Both the position numbers and the translations under genes were made by a program. A stretch of DNA of 64,000 bases from JBCCMF01 sp038747545. Lineage in GTDB: Bacteria > Bacteroidota > Rhodothermia > Rhodothermales > JBCCMF01. Within the stretch, counting starts at the first letter, position 1; every line of letters starts with the position of its first letter. The stretch is taken from positions 1 to 64,000 of the forward strand of contig JBCDJT010000010.1 of assembly GCA_038747545.1 (NCBI GenBank), in the 5' to 3' direction. Below are positions 9,701-17,385 of the stretch, piece by piece. The notes beneath the pieces are model-generated. The model was given only the letters and a program-made list of their open reading frames with translations. It was not told the DNA's origin and did no database searches.

Positions 9701-9901
9701 GCGCTCGGCTGGGGTGCGGGTGCCGAGATCCAAGCCTCGCTGGCCCGCGTGGTCATCGGCGGACTGACAGCCTCCACGCTCATCACGCTCGTGCTCATCC
9801 CCGTCGTCTACCTCTCGCTGACGCAGGTGTCCGAGCGTGTGAAGGCCTGGCGCTGGAGCCTCAAGTCCACCGGACTGGCCTCGCCCGAACCAGGGACGTA
9901 A
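6782..9901 (+). CDS. RND efflux pump, inner-membrane component (HAE1/AcrB family)
   Basis: 1039 aa, the usual length for AcrB-type pumps. The start reads S-I-K-R-P-V-A-T-A-M-F as in the family; two halves each have one membrane helix, a large periplasmic loop, then five more helices. The TM4 motif is G-L-M-V-D-N-A-I-V-V-L-E-N, so the proton-relay Asp pair of AcrB is Asp-Asn here, as in many members of this broad family. The second half has G-I-V-V-N-N-A-I-V-L-V-D-Y and R-L-R-P-I-L-M-T-T-L-T-T. It is driven by proton motive force and exports drugs or envelope molecules through the adaptor encoded upstream. No outer-membrane channel is encoded in this operon. Confidence 0.97.
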   Translation: MASLTDLSIKRPVATAMFYLVVVTVGIVGFRYLPVDLLPPIEFSRLTVFTRYANVGPEEMEQIITDPVENALSGIPNLERMSSSSEEGSSQVRLEFAKGTSLDEAANDIRSALDRIRDNLPVEAEPPRIWKFDPNNISIVSLAVESRRPLEETTRILERDLARRFEQIPGVGTIEVRGVSREIRVDLERDRLQAANLTPDDVRQALSQENTTLPGGNVKDGIRDLYVRSLGEYESMDQIDDTVIRYVNGKPIRVGDVATVEDGYEDVRWLSELDGVPVIRLSIQKQSGANTVAVADDIQREVDRINAERNDLILRVTSDQSTFIRQSISNVQTSAFWGGLLAIFVLYLFLRNGSSTFIIALAIPISVIATFGVLFFGGLTLNQMTFGGLALGIGLMVDNAIVVLENIVRHREEKGVSLVEAARVGTREVAGAIVASTLTTCVIFLPLVFMQSTIGSLFQALALVVVFALACSLLVALTLVPVLASRFLSVKTDSDETAKRSRFQVFFSKLEERYQRFLERALRHRVAVFGVTGVLLLGAILLFPTIPVELAPPTDSDEISVTMEMAQGTNIAVVMTYLGELEKTVRPLLPEGDVLGVMSDARWGRAELEIRMAPAGERSVDSSELADEIRTAVVGTLPGARIRVRAQSGLWILRRLFSSGGGDESIQIELRGYDLQVADNIARQIEVRAQQIPGIADVQLSRREGRPEENITFDREKIASLGLSVQEVARSIQTSVGGSRASQFRDGGDEFPIVVRLRPQDRLTVQDLSDISVRTPEGRIVPVSALVQTDRKRAATNIQRINGQRVTYISASLEDGVALGDAVEDLRADLAQMNIPEGFSITYGGEYEQQQEAQRDFIIAILLALVLIYMVMAGQFERFLDPLIVMFAVPVAIVGVVPTLMLTNTTLNMQSIMGLVMLVGIVVNNAIVLVDYINLLRREQGMNLHDAVAEAGRLRLRPILMTTLTTVLGLFPLALGWGAGAEIQASLARVVIGGLTASTLITLVLIPVVYLSLTQVSERVKAWRWSLKSTGLASPEPGT

Positions 9902-9902
9902 G

Positions 9903-10379
9903 GTGAATCTCCTCCTCACGCGCTGCCTGTGTATGGGTGGTGCGTGCAGCGCGCCATCCCCCAAAGCCATGTCGCCTGACGAAGCCCAAGCCATCGAAGC
10001 CGAGGTGCGCCAAGCCTTTCAGGGACTGGTTGAGGCCGCGCGCTCGCTGGAGACCGCGCCCTACCTGGCGTACTTGGCCCGCGATGGCTTTACCGCACAA
10101 CTCGACGGCACCGTTTATTCGTCGTACGAGGCGTTCAGCGCGATGTATGCGGAGCAGCTTCCCAGCATCGAAGCCTTCCTATCGCTGGAGTTTGACAACG
10201 TGCAGGTGTCCGTGCTCAACCGCACGACGGCGGTGCTCGTCAACGAGTTCACCGAAACCATCGTCCTCGCCTCGGGCAATACCCTGAATTTGGCGGGCGG
10301 TGGAGGTCAGGTCTGGACGCGTGTGGATGCAGACTGGAAGCTGATCCACATCTCAGGCAGCACGCGGCCGCAAGCGTAG
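9903..10379 (+). CDS. NTF2/SnoaL-like protein, probably exported
   Basis: 158 aa, GTG start one base after the pump stop codon, so translation is probably coupled. The N-terminal 15 residues are short and hydrophobic with Cys8, Cys10 and Cys15, possibly a lipoprotein signal (M-G-G-A-C). The remainder has the DUF4440/SnoaL-like cone-barrel pattern: a helical start, A-Y-L-A-x-D-G-F, then beta strands ending W-T-R-V-D-A-D-W-K-L-I-H-I-S-G-S. Such folds bind small molecules or act as lyases/isomerases. The link with the pump suggests an accessory role, but nothing in the sequence shows which. Confidence 0.75.
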   Translation: MNLLLTRCLCMGGACSAPSPKAMSPDEAQAIEAEVRQAFQGLVEAARSLETAPYLAYLARDGFTAQLDGTVYSSYEAFSAMYAEQLPSIEAFLSLEFDNVQVSVLNRTTAVLVNEFTETIVLASGNTLNLAGGGGQVWTRVDADWKLIHISGSTRPQA

Positions 10380-10471
10380 TGACGCGGGCCCGCATTATGG
10401 CCATCTCACACGCGAGGGTCAATCTGGCCTGCCGTATGTTTGAGCAATGCCTCCGCTCACCGAGAAGGTTT

Positions 10472-11848
10472 ATGCGCCTCTGCGCCACGCTACTCAGTCT
10501 CCTCTTCCTGTTCGCCGCACACGCTCAAGACCCAGGGGCACCACAGTTTGCCGAAGCACCGGGTGGCGGCAACCTGAACCCTGGCCTCCATACGCACCCC
10601 GAAGCGATTGAGCGCTTTCAGGACATGCGCATCGGTCTGAGCATCCACTGGGGGCCGAGCAGTCACGGGGGCAAGGAGATCAGCTGGTCGCGCGGCGAGG
10701 AGATCCCGCGCGAGACCTACGACGCCTTCTACCAGCAGTTCAACCCGACAGCCTTCGACGCCGACGCGTGGGTGCAGCTGGCGCAGGACGGCGGCATGCG
10801 CTACATCCTGCTCACCTCAAAGCACCACGACGGGTTCAGCCTGTGGCCCTCGGCCGTCACGGAGTACGATATCGCCAGCACGCCGTTTGGGCGCGACATC
10901 GTGGGCGAGCTGGCCGAGGCGACGCGGGCGCAAGGCCTCGTCTTTGGCAGCTACTATTCCACCATCGACTGGTACCACCCCGACTACCAGCCGTACGGCC
11001 ACGGCGGTCCCGGCCCGCTCTTCACGACCGATGACCAGACGCCCGACTTCGAGCGGTACCTCGGCTTCATGCGCGCGCAGCTCCGCGAGCTCATCGACGA
11101 CTACGGGGCCGAGATCATCCAGCTCGACGGCGAGTGGGAGCCGACGTGGAACCACGAGCGCGGCAGCGCCCTGTACCGCTACCTGCGCGAGGTCAACGAC
11201 GCGGTGCTCGTCAACAGCCGCGTGGATGTCGGGCGCCAGAACCGCGACCCAGAGACGGGGCTGTGGGACTGGCGTATTTATGCGGGCGACTTCGAGGAGC
11301 GCGAGCGCATGGTGGACTGGGTGCCGCAGGAGCATCACGAAGGCGAGGTCTTCGGCAAGGGCGATACACCCTGGCAAGCCTGGGTCACCATCGACCAAGC
11401 GCAGTGGTCGTGGAACGCCACGCCGCGCCTCCTCTCCGCCGATGAGATCCTGCGCGACCTCGTCAAAACCATTGGCGACAACGGTAACTTCCTCATCAAC
11501 CTGGGGCCGCGGCCGGACGGCTCGTTCGAGCCCGAGCAGGTGGCGCGCATCCGCGAGGTAGGGCAGTGGGTACATACGCACGAGGACGCCATCTATGGCA
11601 CGCGCGGCGGCCCCTTCACCCTAGAAGACGTATACACGAGCACCACCAAGGGTCGAACCATCTTCCTCTATGTCCTTGATCCTATGCTGCGCATCCTCGA
11701 TCTTGAGGCTGGAGCTCAAACGCTGGCCGCTGCCGAGATGTACGACGGCCAGCCCGTAGTGGCCCAACGTGGAGACGGCCGCATTCGCCTCCAGATCCCC
11801 GCCGATGCGGCAAGCAGGATCCGCGTGCTCCGCCTGACGATGAAGTAA
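10472..11848 (+). CDS. Alpha-L-fucosidase, glycoside hydrolase family 29
   Basis: 458 aa. ATG 10472 was chosen because it is preceded by AGAAGG and begins a signal peptide ending A-H-A-Q; the frame is open back to 10379. GH29 landmarks: I-H-W-G near the mature N-terminus, the K-H-H-D-G-F substrate-binding segment, and I-I-Q-L-D-G-E-W carrying the nucleophile Asp. The C-terminal about 90 residues form a small beta domain. The enzyme releases fucose from polysaccharides, probably in the periplasm or outside the cell. No SusC/SusD pair or other polysaccharide-locus gene is next to it, though a lipoprotein with a sugar-binding-like fold is encoded 2 kb away. Confidence 0.93.
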   Translation: MRLCATLLSLLFLFAAHAQDPGAPQFAEAPGGGNLNPGLHTHPEAIERFQDMRIGLSIHWGPSSHGGKEISWSRGEEIPRETYDAFYQQFNPTAFDADAWVQLAQDGGMRYILLTSKHHDGFSLWPSAVTEYDIASTPFGRDIVGELAEATRAQGLVFGSYYSTIDWYHPDYQPYGHGGPGPLFTTDDQTPDFERYLGFMRAQLRELIDDYGAEIIQLDGEWEPTWNHERGSALYRYLREVNDAVLVNSRVDVGRQNRDPETGLWDWRIYAGDFEERERMVDWVPQEHHEGEVFGKGDTPWQAWVTIDQAQWSWNATPRLLSADEILRDLVKTIGDNGNFLINLGPRPDGSFEPEQVARIREVGQWVHTHEDAIYGTRGGPFTLEDVYTSTTKGRTIFLYVLDPMLRILDLEAGAQTLAAAEMYDGQPVVAQRGDGRIRLQIPADAASRIRVLRLTMK

Positions 11849-11885
11849 CCCCGACCCGCGATAGGCGCAGGCCATCGCGCTTCGC

Positions 11886-13760
11886 ATGAGCAAACCCAGT
11901 ATACCGCCACCTGCTACCCGCCTGCCCGGACGTCCGTCTGCGGTGGCTAGGCAGGTTGGCACACCTGCCGCCCTGCCGCCCCCTGGTGCGGGTACTCGCC
12001 CGATGGTCGCCTCGACCAGCACGGCAGGAAGCCCTCGGCCCACCGTGCTGCCCCCGGCGAAGCGCGCCAAGAAGAAGCGCGAGCACTGGCGGAAGACCAT
12101 GTTTCGCATCCACGGATGGCTGGGGCTTAACATCGGGCTGCTCCTGTTCGTGATCTGCTTCTCGGGCTCCGTCGCTACCATCGCCAATGAAATCGACTGG
12201 CTGCTCAACGCCGACGCGCGCGTGGCGGCCTCGGATGCGCCGTACGACTGGGACGCGATGCACAAAACGCTGCACGACACCTTCCCCGACGCGCGCTTCG
12301 GCGGGCTGTACGTCTCGGGCTCGATGGGGACGATGGCCTCGGCGGGCAAGCAGATGGCGGCGTTGGCGTACGTGTCGCTGCCGGAAGGCGGCACGCGCAA
12401 GGTCTACCTCAACCCATACACGGGCGAGTTGCAGGCCAGCACCAACTTCTTCAACGTACAGCGCTTCTTCCGCACGTTTCACCGGCGGCTGTTCGACGGT
12501 GCCCGCGGCATCCTCATCGTGACGCTGTGGTCGCTCTTCCTCCTCGCCGCTACCGTCTCCGGGTTTGTGTTTTACAAGGGCTGGGTAAAGCAGCTGTTCA
12601 CGCTCCGCCTGTCGAAGGGGCTCCGGCTTCGGTGGTCCGATCTCCACAAAACCCTCAGCGCCTGGGCGCTCCTCTTCTCGTTCCTCATCGCGCTAACGGG
12701 CTTCTTCTATCTGGTCGAGGTCGTTTTCCAGAGAGCCGATAACTACAGCGCATTGCTTCCCCCACCGCTGCCTCAGGTGGACGAGGCGGAGCTACGTGAA
12801 GCCGGACCAATGATGACCCTTCTGCCGCTGAGTGCGTACATCCAGGCTGCTGAGGCCGCGTATCCCGAGCTGCGCGTCCAGGGCGTGCGGATGCCCAACG
12901 ATCCCGGGCGGGCCGTCCATGTGGAGGGCCAGGCGGGCAACATCCTCACGCGGGACCGCGCGGACAAGGTCCACCTCCATCCTTCCACCGCCGAGGTATT
13001 GGGCGTCCAGAAGACGAGCGACCTAGACGCCGTGCCGTTCCTCACCGATGCCGTGGACCCGCTGCACTTTGGCTACTTTGGCGGGCTGGGAACGAAGCTA
13101 CTGTGGTTCGTGCTCGGCCTCGTGCTGTCGTTCTCGATCCTCTCGGGCACGTACCTGTGGCTGATCCGCACGGAAGGCAAGAAGCGCGGCACCACCTCCC
13201 GATGGCTACGCGGCGCACCCGTCGCAGCCCTGGTCACGCTGGCCTACCTCGCTGTGGTGACGTTCGCCACCGTGGATGGCATCCAGGGCTATGCGCCGTC
13301 CAACCGCGTGGCTACGCCCATCGCCGAGCGCACTGTGGGGCCCTACGACGTGCGCATCGACTGCGTGGCACCCTGCAACACAACCGACGGTGCGCGGATA
13401 GCCGTACGCTTCCTCGGCGACGGCCTGCCCAACTACGCTGCCGTACAGATCATCGCCTCCCATGGCGAGGCGCATGACCTGCGCGGCACCAGTGTACGTC
13501 CGACGGCCACGGTTGCAACTGCACAAGACGATGCGCTCACGCTCCGCGTGACGATGCACGACGGCACCGTACATGAGACGAGCTTCACAGCCGCCACGCT
13601 GGCACCACTCCCCCCCGGTGCCCGCTGGCCCGATGCCACCCCGGGCGTCTACGTGGTCGTGATCCTGTTCGTCGTTGCCACCATAGGATCCATCGTGCTG
13701 TGGATGGTGCTGGTCGTGCGCGCCTTGCGCAAGGCTGCCCTGCTGAATGCCCCGGCGTGA
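11886..13760 (+). CDS. PepSY-associated TM protein (iron-uptake reductase-like)
   Basis: 624 aa. After a Pro-rich, probably disordered N-terminus (about 1-65) comes K-K-K-R-E-H-W and F-R-I-H-G-W-L-G-L-N-I-G, the conserved opening of PepSY_TM proteins, then the first membrane helix, a periplasmic PepSY-type domain, two central helices around 215-290, and a last helix pair near 400 and 440 plus a C-terminal helix near 600. Conserved His residues in the helices fit haem or metal coordination. Relatives such as PiuB/FoxB are linked to siderophore-iron reduction. No TonB receptor is adjacent, so that role is only inferred. ATG 12003 is an alternative start that removes part of the Pro-rich tail. 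Confidence 0.85.
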   Translation: MSKPSIPPPATRLPGRPSAVARQVGTPAALPPPGAGTRPMVASTSTAGSPRPTVLPPAKRAKKKREHWRKTMFRIHGWLGLNIGLLLFVICFSGSVATIANEIDWLLNADARVAASDAPYDWDAMHKTLHDTFPDARFGGLYVSGSMGTMASAGKQMAALAYVSLPEGGTRKVYLNPYTGELQASTNFFNVQRFFRTFHRRLFDGARGILIVTLWSLFLLAATVSGFVFYKGWVKQLFTLRLSKGLRLRWSDLHKTLSAWALLFSFLIALTGFFYLVEVVFQRADNYSALLPPPLPQVDEAELREAGPMMTLLPLSAYIQAAEAAYPELRVQGVRMPNDPGRAVHVEGQAGNILTRDRADKVHLHPSTAEVLGVQKTSDLDAVPFLTDAVDPLHFGYFGGLGTKLLWFVLGLVLSFSILSGTYLWLIRTEGKKRGTTSRWLRGAPVAALVTLAYLAVVTFATVDGIQGYAPSNRVATPIAERTVGPYDVRIDCVAPCNTTDGARIAVRFLGDGLPNYAAVQIIASHGEAHDLRGTSVRPTATVATAQDDALTLRVTMHDGTVHETSFTAATLAPLPPGARWPDATPGVYVVVILFVVATIGSIVLWMVLVVRALRKAALLNAPA

Positions 13761-13770
13761 CGTCGAAGCC

Positions 13771-14481
13771 TCACTGGTCGATGCGGTACTCGGCCGGGCC
13801 AGCGCCTGAGGGCACGTAGTCAGGATCGGTGGTCATGATCCACTTGTCGAACTCGAAGCCGTCCTCGCGCATGGAGAAGTTGACGGTGTAGTCGCCGGGC
13901 TCTGGGATGTCGATGTAGATGAGTCCCGGCACGCCGCAGTGGACGGCATCGGTGCGCTGCTTGCTGGCCCAGGTCCACTGGTTCTTGCCCTCGCACCACT
14001 GCATGCGCTGTCCGCTGGCGGGCCACTCGAAGTTGACACCTACGTGGATGCCGTTGTCCTCGGTGCCCGTGGAGAAGGCGCGCACCCAGACGTAGTAGCG
14101 CCCCGCGGTGTTGAACCGAACGGGGTAGCCCAGGATAGCAAGTTGGCCCGGCGCGTTCGAGAAGTTCTCGCCCGTGATCAGCTCGTCATCGTGAGTGCGG
14201 CGGGTGTCGGGCAGGATTTCGAGGTAGGCCTCTCCGCTCGCCGTCCTGGCATGGCTGTCATCGCCGTCGGGCTCGATATCGGTGGGCTCCATAAACGTCG
14301 ATATGTACCACTGGCGCGGCGTAGGCAGCAGTTGGCGCTCGAAGCTCTCGGCCTCTACAACAAGGAGCCCATCGCGCTCCTCAAACAACGCATTCGATGC
14401 AGGCGCGTCCTCTTCTGCGGAGCATGAGACAAACAGACAAAGCAGGAGAGGCAGGGCAAAAACAGAACGCATGCGGCACAT
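13771..14481 (-). CDS. Lipoprotein with carbohydrate-binding-module-like fold
   Basis: 236 aa from ATG 14481 (14472 also possible), with lipobox L-F-V-S-C-S. The mature protein opens with L-L-V-V-E-A-E-S-F, the typical first strand of CBM6/CBM35-like jelly rolls, and has G-R-Y-Y-V-W-V-R-A-F-S, G-D-Y-T-V-N-F-S-M-R-E-D-G-F-E-F-D-K-W-I-M-T-T-D, the pattern that ends such modules and the C-terminal domain of GH115-type proteins. No catalytic domain is attached. It is convergent with the PepSY gene (10-base gap) and lies near the fucosidase, so a role in binding sugar at the cell surface is plausible. Confidence 0.7.
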   Translation of the reverse strand: MCRMRSVFALPLLLCLFVSCSAEEDAPASNALFEERDGLLVVEAESFERQLLPTPRQWYISTFMEPTDIEPDGDDSHARTASGEAYLEILPDTRRTHDDELITGENFSNAPGQLAILGYPVRFNTAGRYYVWVRAFSTGTEDNGIHVGVNFEWPASGQRMQWCEGKNQWTWASKQRTDAVHCGVPGLIYIDIPEPGDYTVNFSMREDGFEFDKWIMTTDPDYVPSGAGPAEYRIDQ

Positions 14482-14591
14482 GAAGACGAGTGACAATGGG
14501 CACGAATCATACGGTAACGCGGCGAGAGATTCAATGCACGGAAGCCTCACACGGCGCGGTTACACATATTGCGCACGAGTAGTCCGGCGTG

Positions 14592-14599
14592 TAGGTTCG
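14592..14599 (+). promoter_or_regulatory. TAnnTT-type -7 box of the VOC gene
   Basis: TAGGTTCG lies 36 bases before ATG 14635, the same distance as similar boxes upstream of glyA, nhaC, MBL and amidohydrolase genes in this window. Confidence 0.4.
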
Positions 14600-14634
14600 G
14601 TGCATTCACAACCTCATGCCACGTCTCCTCGCGT

Positions 14635-14991
14635 ATGCCTACCCACGAGCACATTGATTACGTCGAGTTTCCGGCTACCGACCTCGACGCGACCAAGCAG
14701 TTCTTCGAACGCGTCTTCGGATGGGGCTTCACGGACTACGGCCCCGACTACACGTCCTTCGAACGCGCCACTGCAGGGATCGACGGCGGCTTCTTCCGGG
14801 CTGATCAGGTAGCTACTGCGGGGAATGGCAGCGTGCTGATCGTGCTGTACAGCGCCGCGCTGGAGGCCACACAAGCCAATGTGGAAGCAGCAGGCGGTAT
14901 CATCACCACGCCCATCTTCTCGTTCCCCGGTGGGCGGCGCTTCCACTTCACCTGCCCCAGCGGCAACGAGTACGCGGTGTGGTCAGAGTGA
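14635..14991 (+). CDS. VOC family protein (glyoxalase/bleomycin-resistance fold)
   Basis: 118 aa from ATG 14635; the frame extends upstream but the shorter form begins exactly at the first strand (H-I-D-Y-V-E-F-P-A-T-D-L). It shows the beta-alpha-beta-beta-beta repeats of the vicinal oxygen chelate superfamily: K-Q-F-F-E-R-V-F-G-W-G-F, and a final F-H-F-T-C-P-S-G-N-E-Y-A-V-W-S strand. Possible metal ligands are His5 and the late Glu. Close relatives are annotated as lactoylglutathione-lyase-like, but their substrates are mostly unknown. It appears monocistronic. Confidence 0.88.
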   Translation: MPTHEHIDYVEFPATDLDATKQFFERVFGWGFTDYGPDYTSFERATAGIDGGFFRADQVATAGNGSVLIVLYSAALEATQANVEAAGGIITTPIFSFPGGRRFHFTCPSGNEYAVWSE

Positions 14992-15098
14992 GTAGCCAGT
15001 GGTCGTCCCCAGATGCAAAGCACATGACGCGCTTCGTCTGCGACGCCGAGGGCTAGGCGCCCCCGAGAAGAGCAGTGTTCGTTCTCAGCGCCAGGTCG

Positions 15099-15106
15099 TA
15101 CCTTAG
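15099..15106 (+). promoter_or_regulatory. TAnnTT-type -7 box of the amidohydrolase gene
   Basis: TACCTTAG, 36 bases before ATG 15142. Compare TACCTTGG before the PhoB-like gene and TATCTTGG before glyA. Confidence 0.45.
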
Positions 15107-15141
15107 CCCTCGCTAGTTGCGTAAACATTCCGTTACACTCA

Positions 15142-16875
15142 ATGCCTACTCCCCGCCTCTTGCTGAGCGCCGTCTTCGGATGGCTCCTGCTGCTCAGCGC
15201 CTGTGACCAGCCTGTCCCTGACCTGCTCACTGCCGACCTGATACTCACCAACGGCAAAGTCGTCACCGTCGACTCGCTGCTGCCTGAGGCGCAAGCCATC
15301 GCCGTCAAGGGCGACACCATCCTGGCCCTGGGCTCAAGCGATGCCATCGCCGAGTACATCGGCGCAAACACGGACGTGATTGATCTGAATGGGCAGCTGG
15401 CCATTCCGGGACTGATCGAAGGCCACGCGCACTTTATGGGCATGGGCAAGTCGCGGATGATCCTGGACCTGCGCACGGCTAGCACGTGGCAAGACATTGT
15501 AGACATGGTGGGCGAGGCCGCCGAAGAATCAGAGCCAGGTACGTGGATCGAAGGGCGCGGCTGGCATCAGGAGAAGTGGACCGAGGTGCCCGAGGGCGCC
15601 GTGGAGGGCGTGCCCACGCACCACACGCTCTCCGACGTGTCGCCCGAGAACCCGGTGCTACTGCGCCACGCCAGCGGCCATGCCTCGTTCGCCAACGCCG
15701 AGGCCATGCGGCGCGGGCGCGTCAGCCCGGAAACGCCCAACCCGCCCGGCGGCGAGATCGTGCATGACATGAGCGGCGCGCCCACGGGTATGCTGCGCGA
15801 GACGGCGCAAGGGCTCGTAGGCCGTGCCCTCGCTGCTGACCGTGCGCAGATGACCCGAGAAGAGCTGGAGGAAGAGGCCCGCACGCAAGCCCGGCTGGCG
15901 GCTGAAGAGTCGCTGATGAAGGGCATCACGTCGTTCCAGGACGCGGGCTCCTCCTTCAACGACGTCGACTTCTTCAAGCAACTCGTCGACGACGGTGAGC
16001 TGCCCGTGCGCCTCTATGTCATGATCCGCGCCTCCGTGGCCGAGGCGACCGCCAAGCTGCCGGAGTACCGCACCGTGAACTACGGCGACGACCGCCTGAC
16101 CGTCCGCGCCCTCAAGCGCTCGCTCGACGGCGCCCTCGGCCCGCACGGCGCGTGGCTACTGGAGCCCTACGCCGACATGCCCGAGAGCCGAGGCCTTGCC
16201 ACCGATGACCTCGACGATCTGGCCAACCTCGCCAAGCTGGCGCTGGAGAACGACGTCCAGCTCAACATCCACGCCATCGGCGACCGCGCCAACCGCGAAG
16301 TGCTCGACCTCTACGAGCGCACCTTCAATGCCAACGCTGAGGAGGCCGACGACCTGCGCTGGCGCGTGGAGCATGCCCAGCACCTCCATCCCAACGACAT
16401 CACCCGCTTTGCCGAATTAGGCGTTATCCCTGCGATGCAAGGCGTCCACGCCACCTCCGACGGGCCGTGGATTCCCCGCCGCCTGGGCGACCAGCGCGCC
16501 AAAGAAGGCGCGTACGTGTGGCAGACCCTGTGGCAGAGCGGCGCCGTCATTGCCAACGGCACCGACGCGCCCGTAGAAGACGTAGACCCCATCGCCAGCT
16601 ACTACGCCACCGTCAGCCGCAAGCTGGCCGACGGCACGGTGTTCTACCCCGCGGAGCGCCTCACGCGCGAGCAGGCGCTGCAGTCGTACACGCTCAACAA
16701 CGCCTACGCCGCCTTCGAGGAAGACATCAAAGGCTCCCTCACCCCCGGCAAGCTCGCCGACATCACCGTGCTCTCGCAAGACATCCTCACCATCCCCGAA
16801 GACGATATCCTCACCACTGAGGTCGTCTACACCATCGTGGGCGGCGAGGTGATGTACGCCCGCGACGCTGAGTAA
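15142..16875 (+). CDS. YtcJ-like amidohydrolase, lipoprotein
   Basis: 577 aa with lipobox L-L-S-A-C (Cys21). The mature protein has the small beta domain (A-D-L-I-L-T-N-G-K-V-V-T-V-D), then I-P-G-L-I-E-G-H-A-H-F with the metal-binding H-x-H at the start of the TIM barrel. Later motifs typical of the COG1574 (YtcJ) branch are S-L-D-G-A-L-G-P-H-G-A-W, H-A-I-G-D-R-A-N-R, V-E-H-A-Q-H-L and N-G-T-D-A-P-V with the catalytic Asp. It probably hydrolyses an amide or ring compound outside the inner membrane. The physiological substrate of this group is mostly unknown. Confidence 0.92.
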   Translation: MPTPRLLLSAVFGWLLLLSACDQPVPDLLTADLILTNGKVVTVDSLLPEAQAIAVKGDTILALGSSDAIAEYIGANTDVIDLNGQLAIPGLIEGHAHFMGMGKSRMILDLRTASTWQDIVDMVGEAAEESEPGTWIEGRGWHQEKWTEVPEGAVEGVPTHHTLSDVSPENPVLLRHASGHASFANAEAMRRGRVSPETPNPPGGEIVHDMSGAPTGMLRETAQGLVGRALAADRAQMTREELEEEARTQARLAAEESLMKGITSFQDAGSSFNDVDFFKQLVDDGELPVRLYVMIRASVAEATAKLPEYRTVNYGDDRLTVRALKRSLDGALGPHGAWLLEPYADMPESRGLATDDLDDLANLAKLALENDVQLNIHAIGDRANREVLDLYERTFNANAEEADDLRWRVEHAQHLHPNDITRFAELGVIPAMQGVHATSDGPWIPRRLGDQRAKEGAYVWQTLWQSGAVIANGTDAPVEDVDPIASYYATVSRKLADGTVFYPAERLTREQALQSYTLNNAYAAFEEDIKGSLTPGKLADITVLSQDILTIPEDDILTTEVVYTIVGGEVMYARDAE

Positions 16876-16904
16876 CCGCCCCCTCCCGTTTGCTGCCCAG
16901 ACTG

Positions 16905-17273
16905 ATGCCACCCCGCGCCTCCGACACCAAACCGTTTGTCCCAGCACGCGACTTCGAGATGTCGCTGGCGTTCTACCAGGCGCTCGGGTGGACGCTCAAC
17001 TGGCGGAACGGCGGCTTGGCCGAACTCGAACTAGCCGACAGCCGCTTCCTCCTGCAGGACTTCTACGTGAAAGCCTGGGCCGAGAACTGGATGCTCTTTG
17101 TGGAGGTCGAGAGCGCTGATGTGTGGCACGCCCATGCGCAGGCTGCCATCGAAACGGGCGCTTACGGCGATGCAGGGGTGCAGCCACCCAAGGATGAGGC
17201 CTACGGCGCCCGCGTCACGTACGTCTCCGACCCATCGGGCGTGCTGCTGCATTTCGCGCAGATACTGGCGTGA
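16905..17273 (+). CDS. VOC family protein
   Basis: 122 aa. ATG 16905 was preferred to an upstream TTG in the same frame. The fold pattern is P-F-V-P-A-R-D-F-E-M-S-L-A-F-Y-Q-A-L-G-W, then a second module ending Y-V-S-D-P-S-G-V-L-L-H-F-A-Q. The second His probably belongs to the metal site, while the first strand lacks the usual His, so metal binding may be altered. It follows the amidohydrolase gene by 29 bases and may be co-transcribed. It is more like bleomycin-resistance-type VOC proteins than the one at 14.6 kb. Confidence 0.85.
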   Translation: MPPRASDTKPFVPARDFEMSLAFYQALGWTLNWRNGGLAELELADSRFLLQDFYVKAWAENWMLFVEVESADVWHAHAQAAIETGAYGDAGVQPPKDEAYGARVTYVSDPSGVLLHFAQILA

Positions 17274-17359
17274 GCGCCCGGCAACCCTCTATGTGCTCTT
17301 CGCTGGAGGGGCGACGCTGAATTAACGGAAGCGTAATGCTCCGCTTATCCGTGCCCGCG

Positions 17360-17367
17360 TACCTTGG
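17360..17367 (+). promoter_or_regulatory. TAnnTT-type -7 box of the PhoB-like operon
   Basis: TACCTTGG in the context CGTACCTTGGCGCC, which nearly matches the glyA box CGTATCTTGGGCGCC. It lies 19 bases before ATG 17386 and 52 before the alternative GTG 17419. Confidence 0.5.
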
Positions 17368-17385
17368 CGCCAGCGTATCTGTTCA

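Noticed and set aside
7025..9994. 989-codon open frame on the minus strand across the RND pump gene
   Set aside because: It is the mirror of strong codon bias in a high-GC gene; the product is His/Asp/Arg-rich with no domain, and the plus-strand gene is certain.
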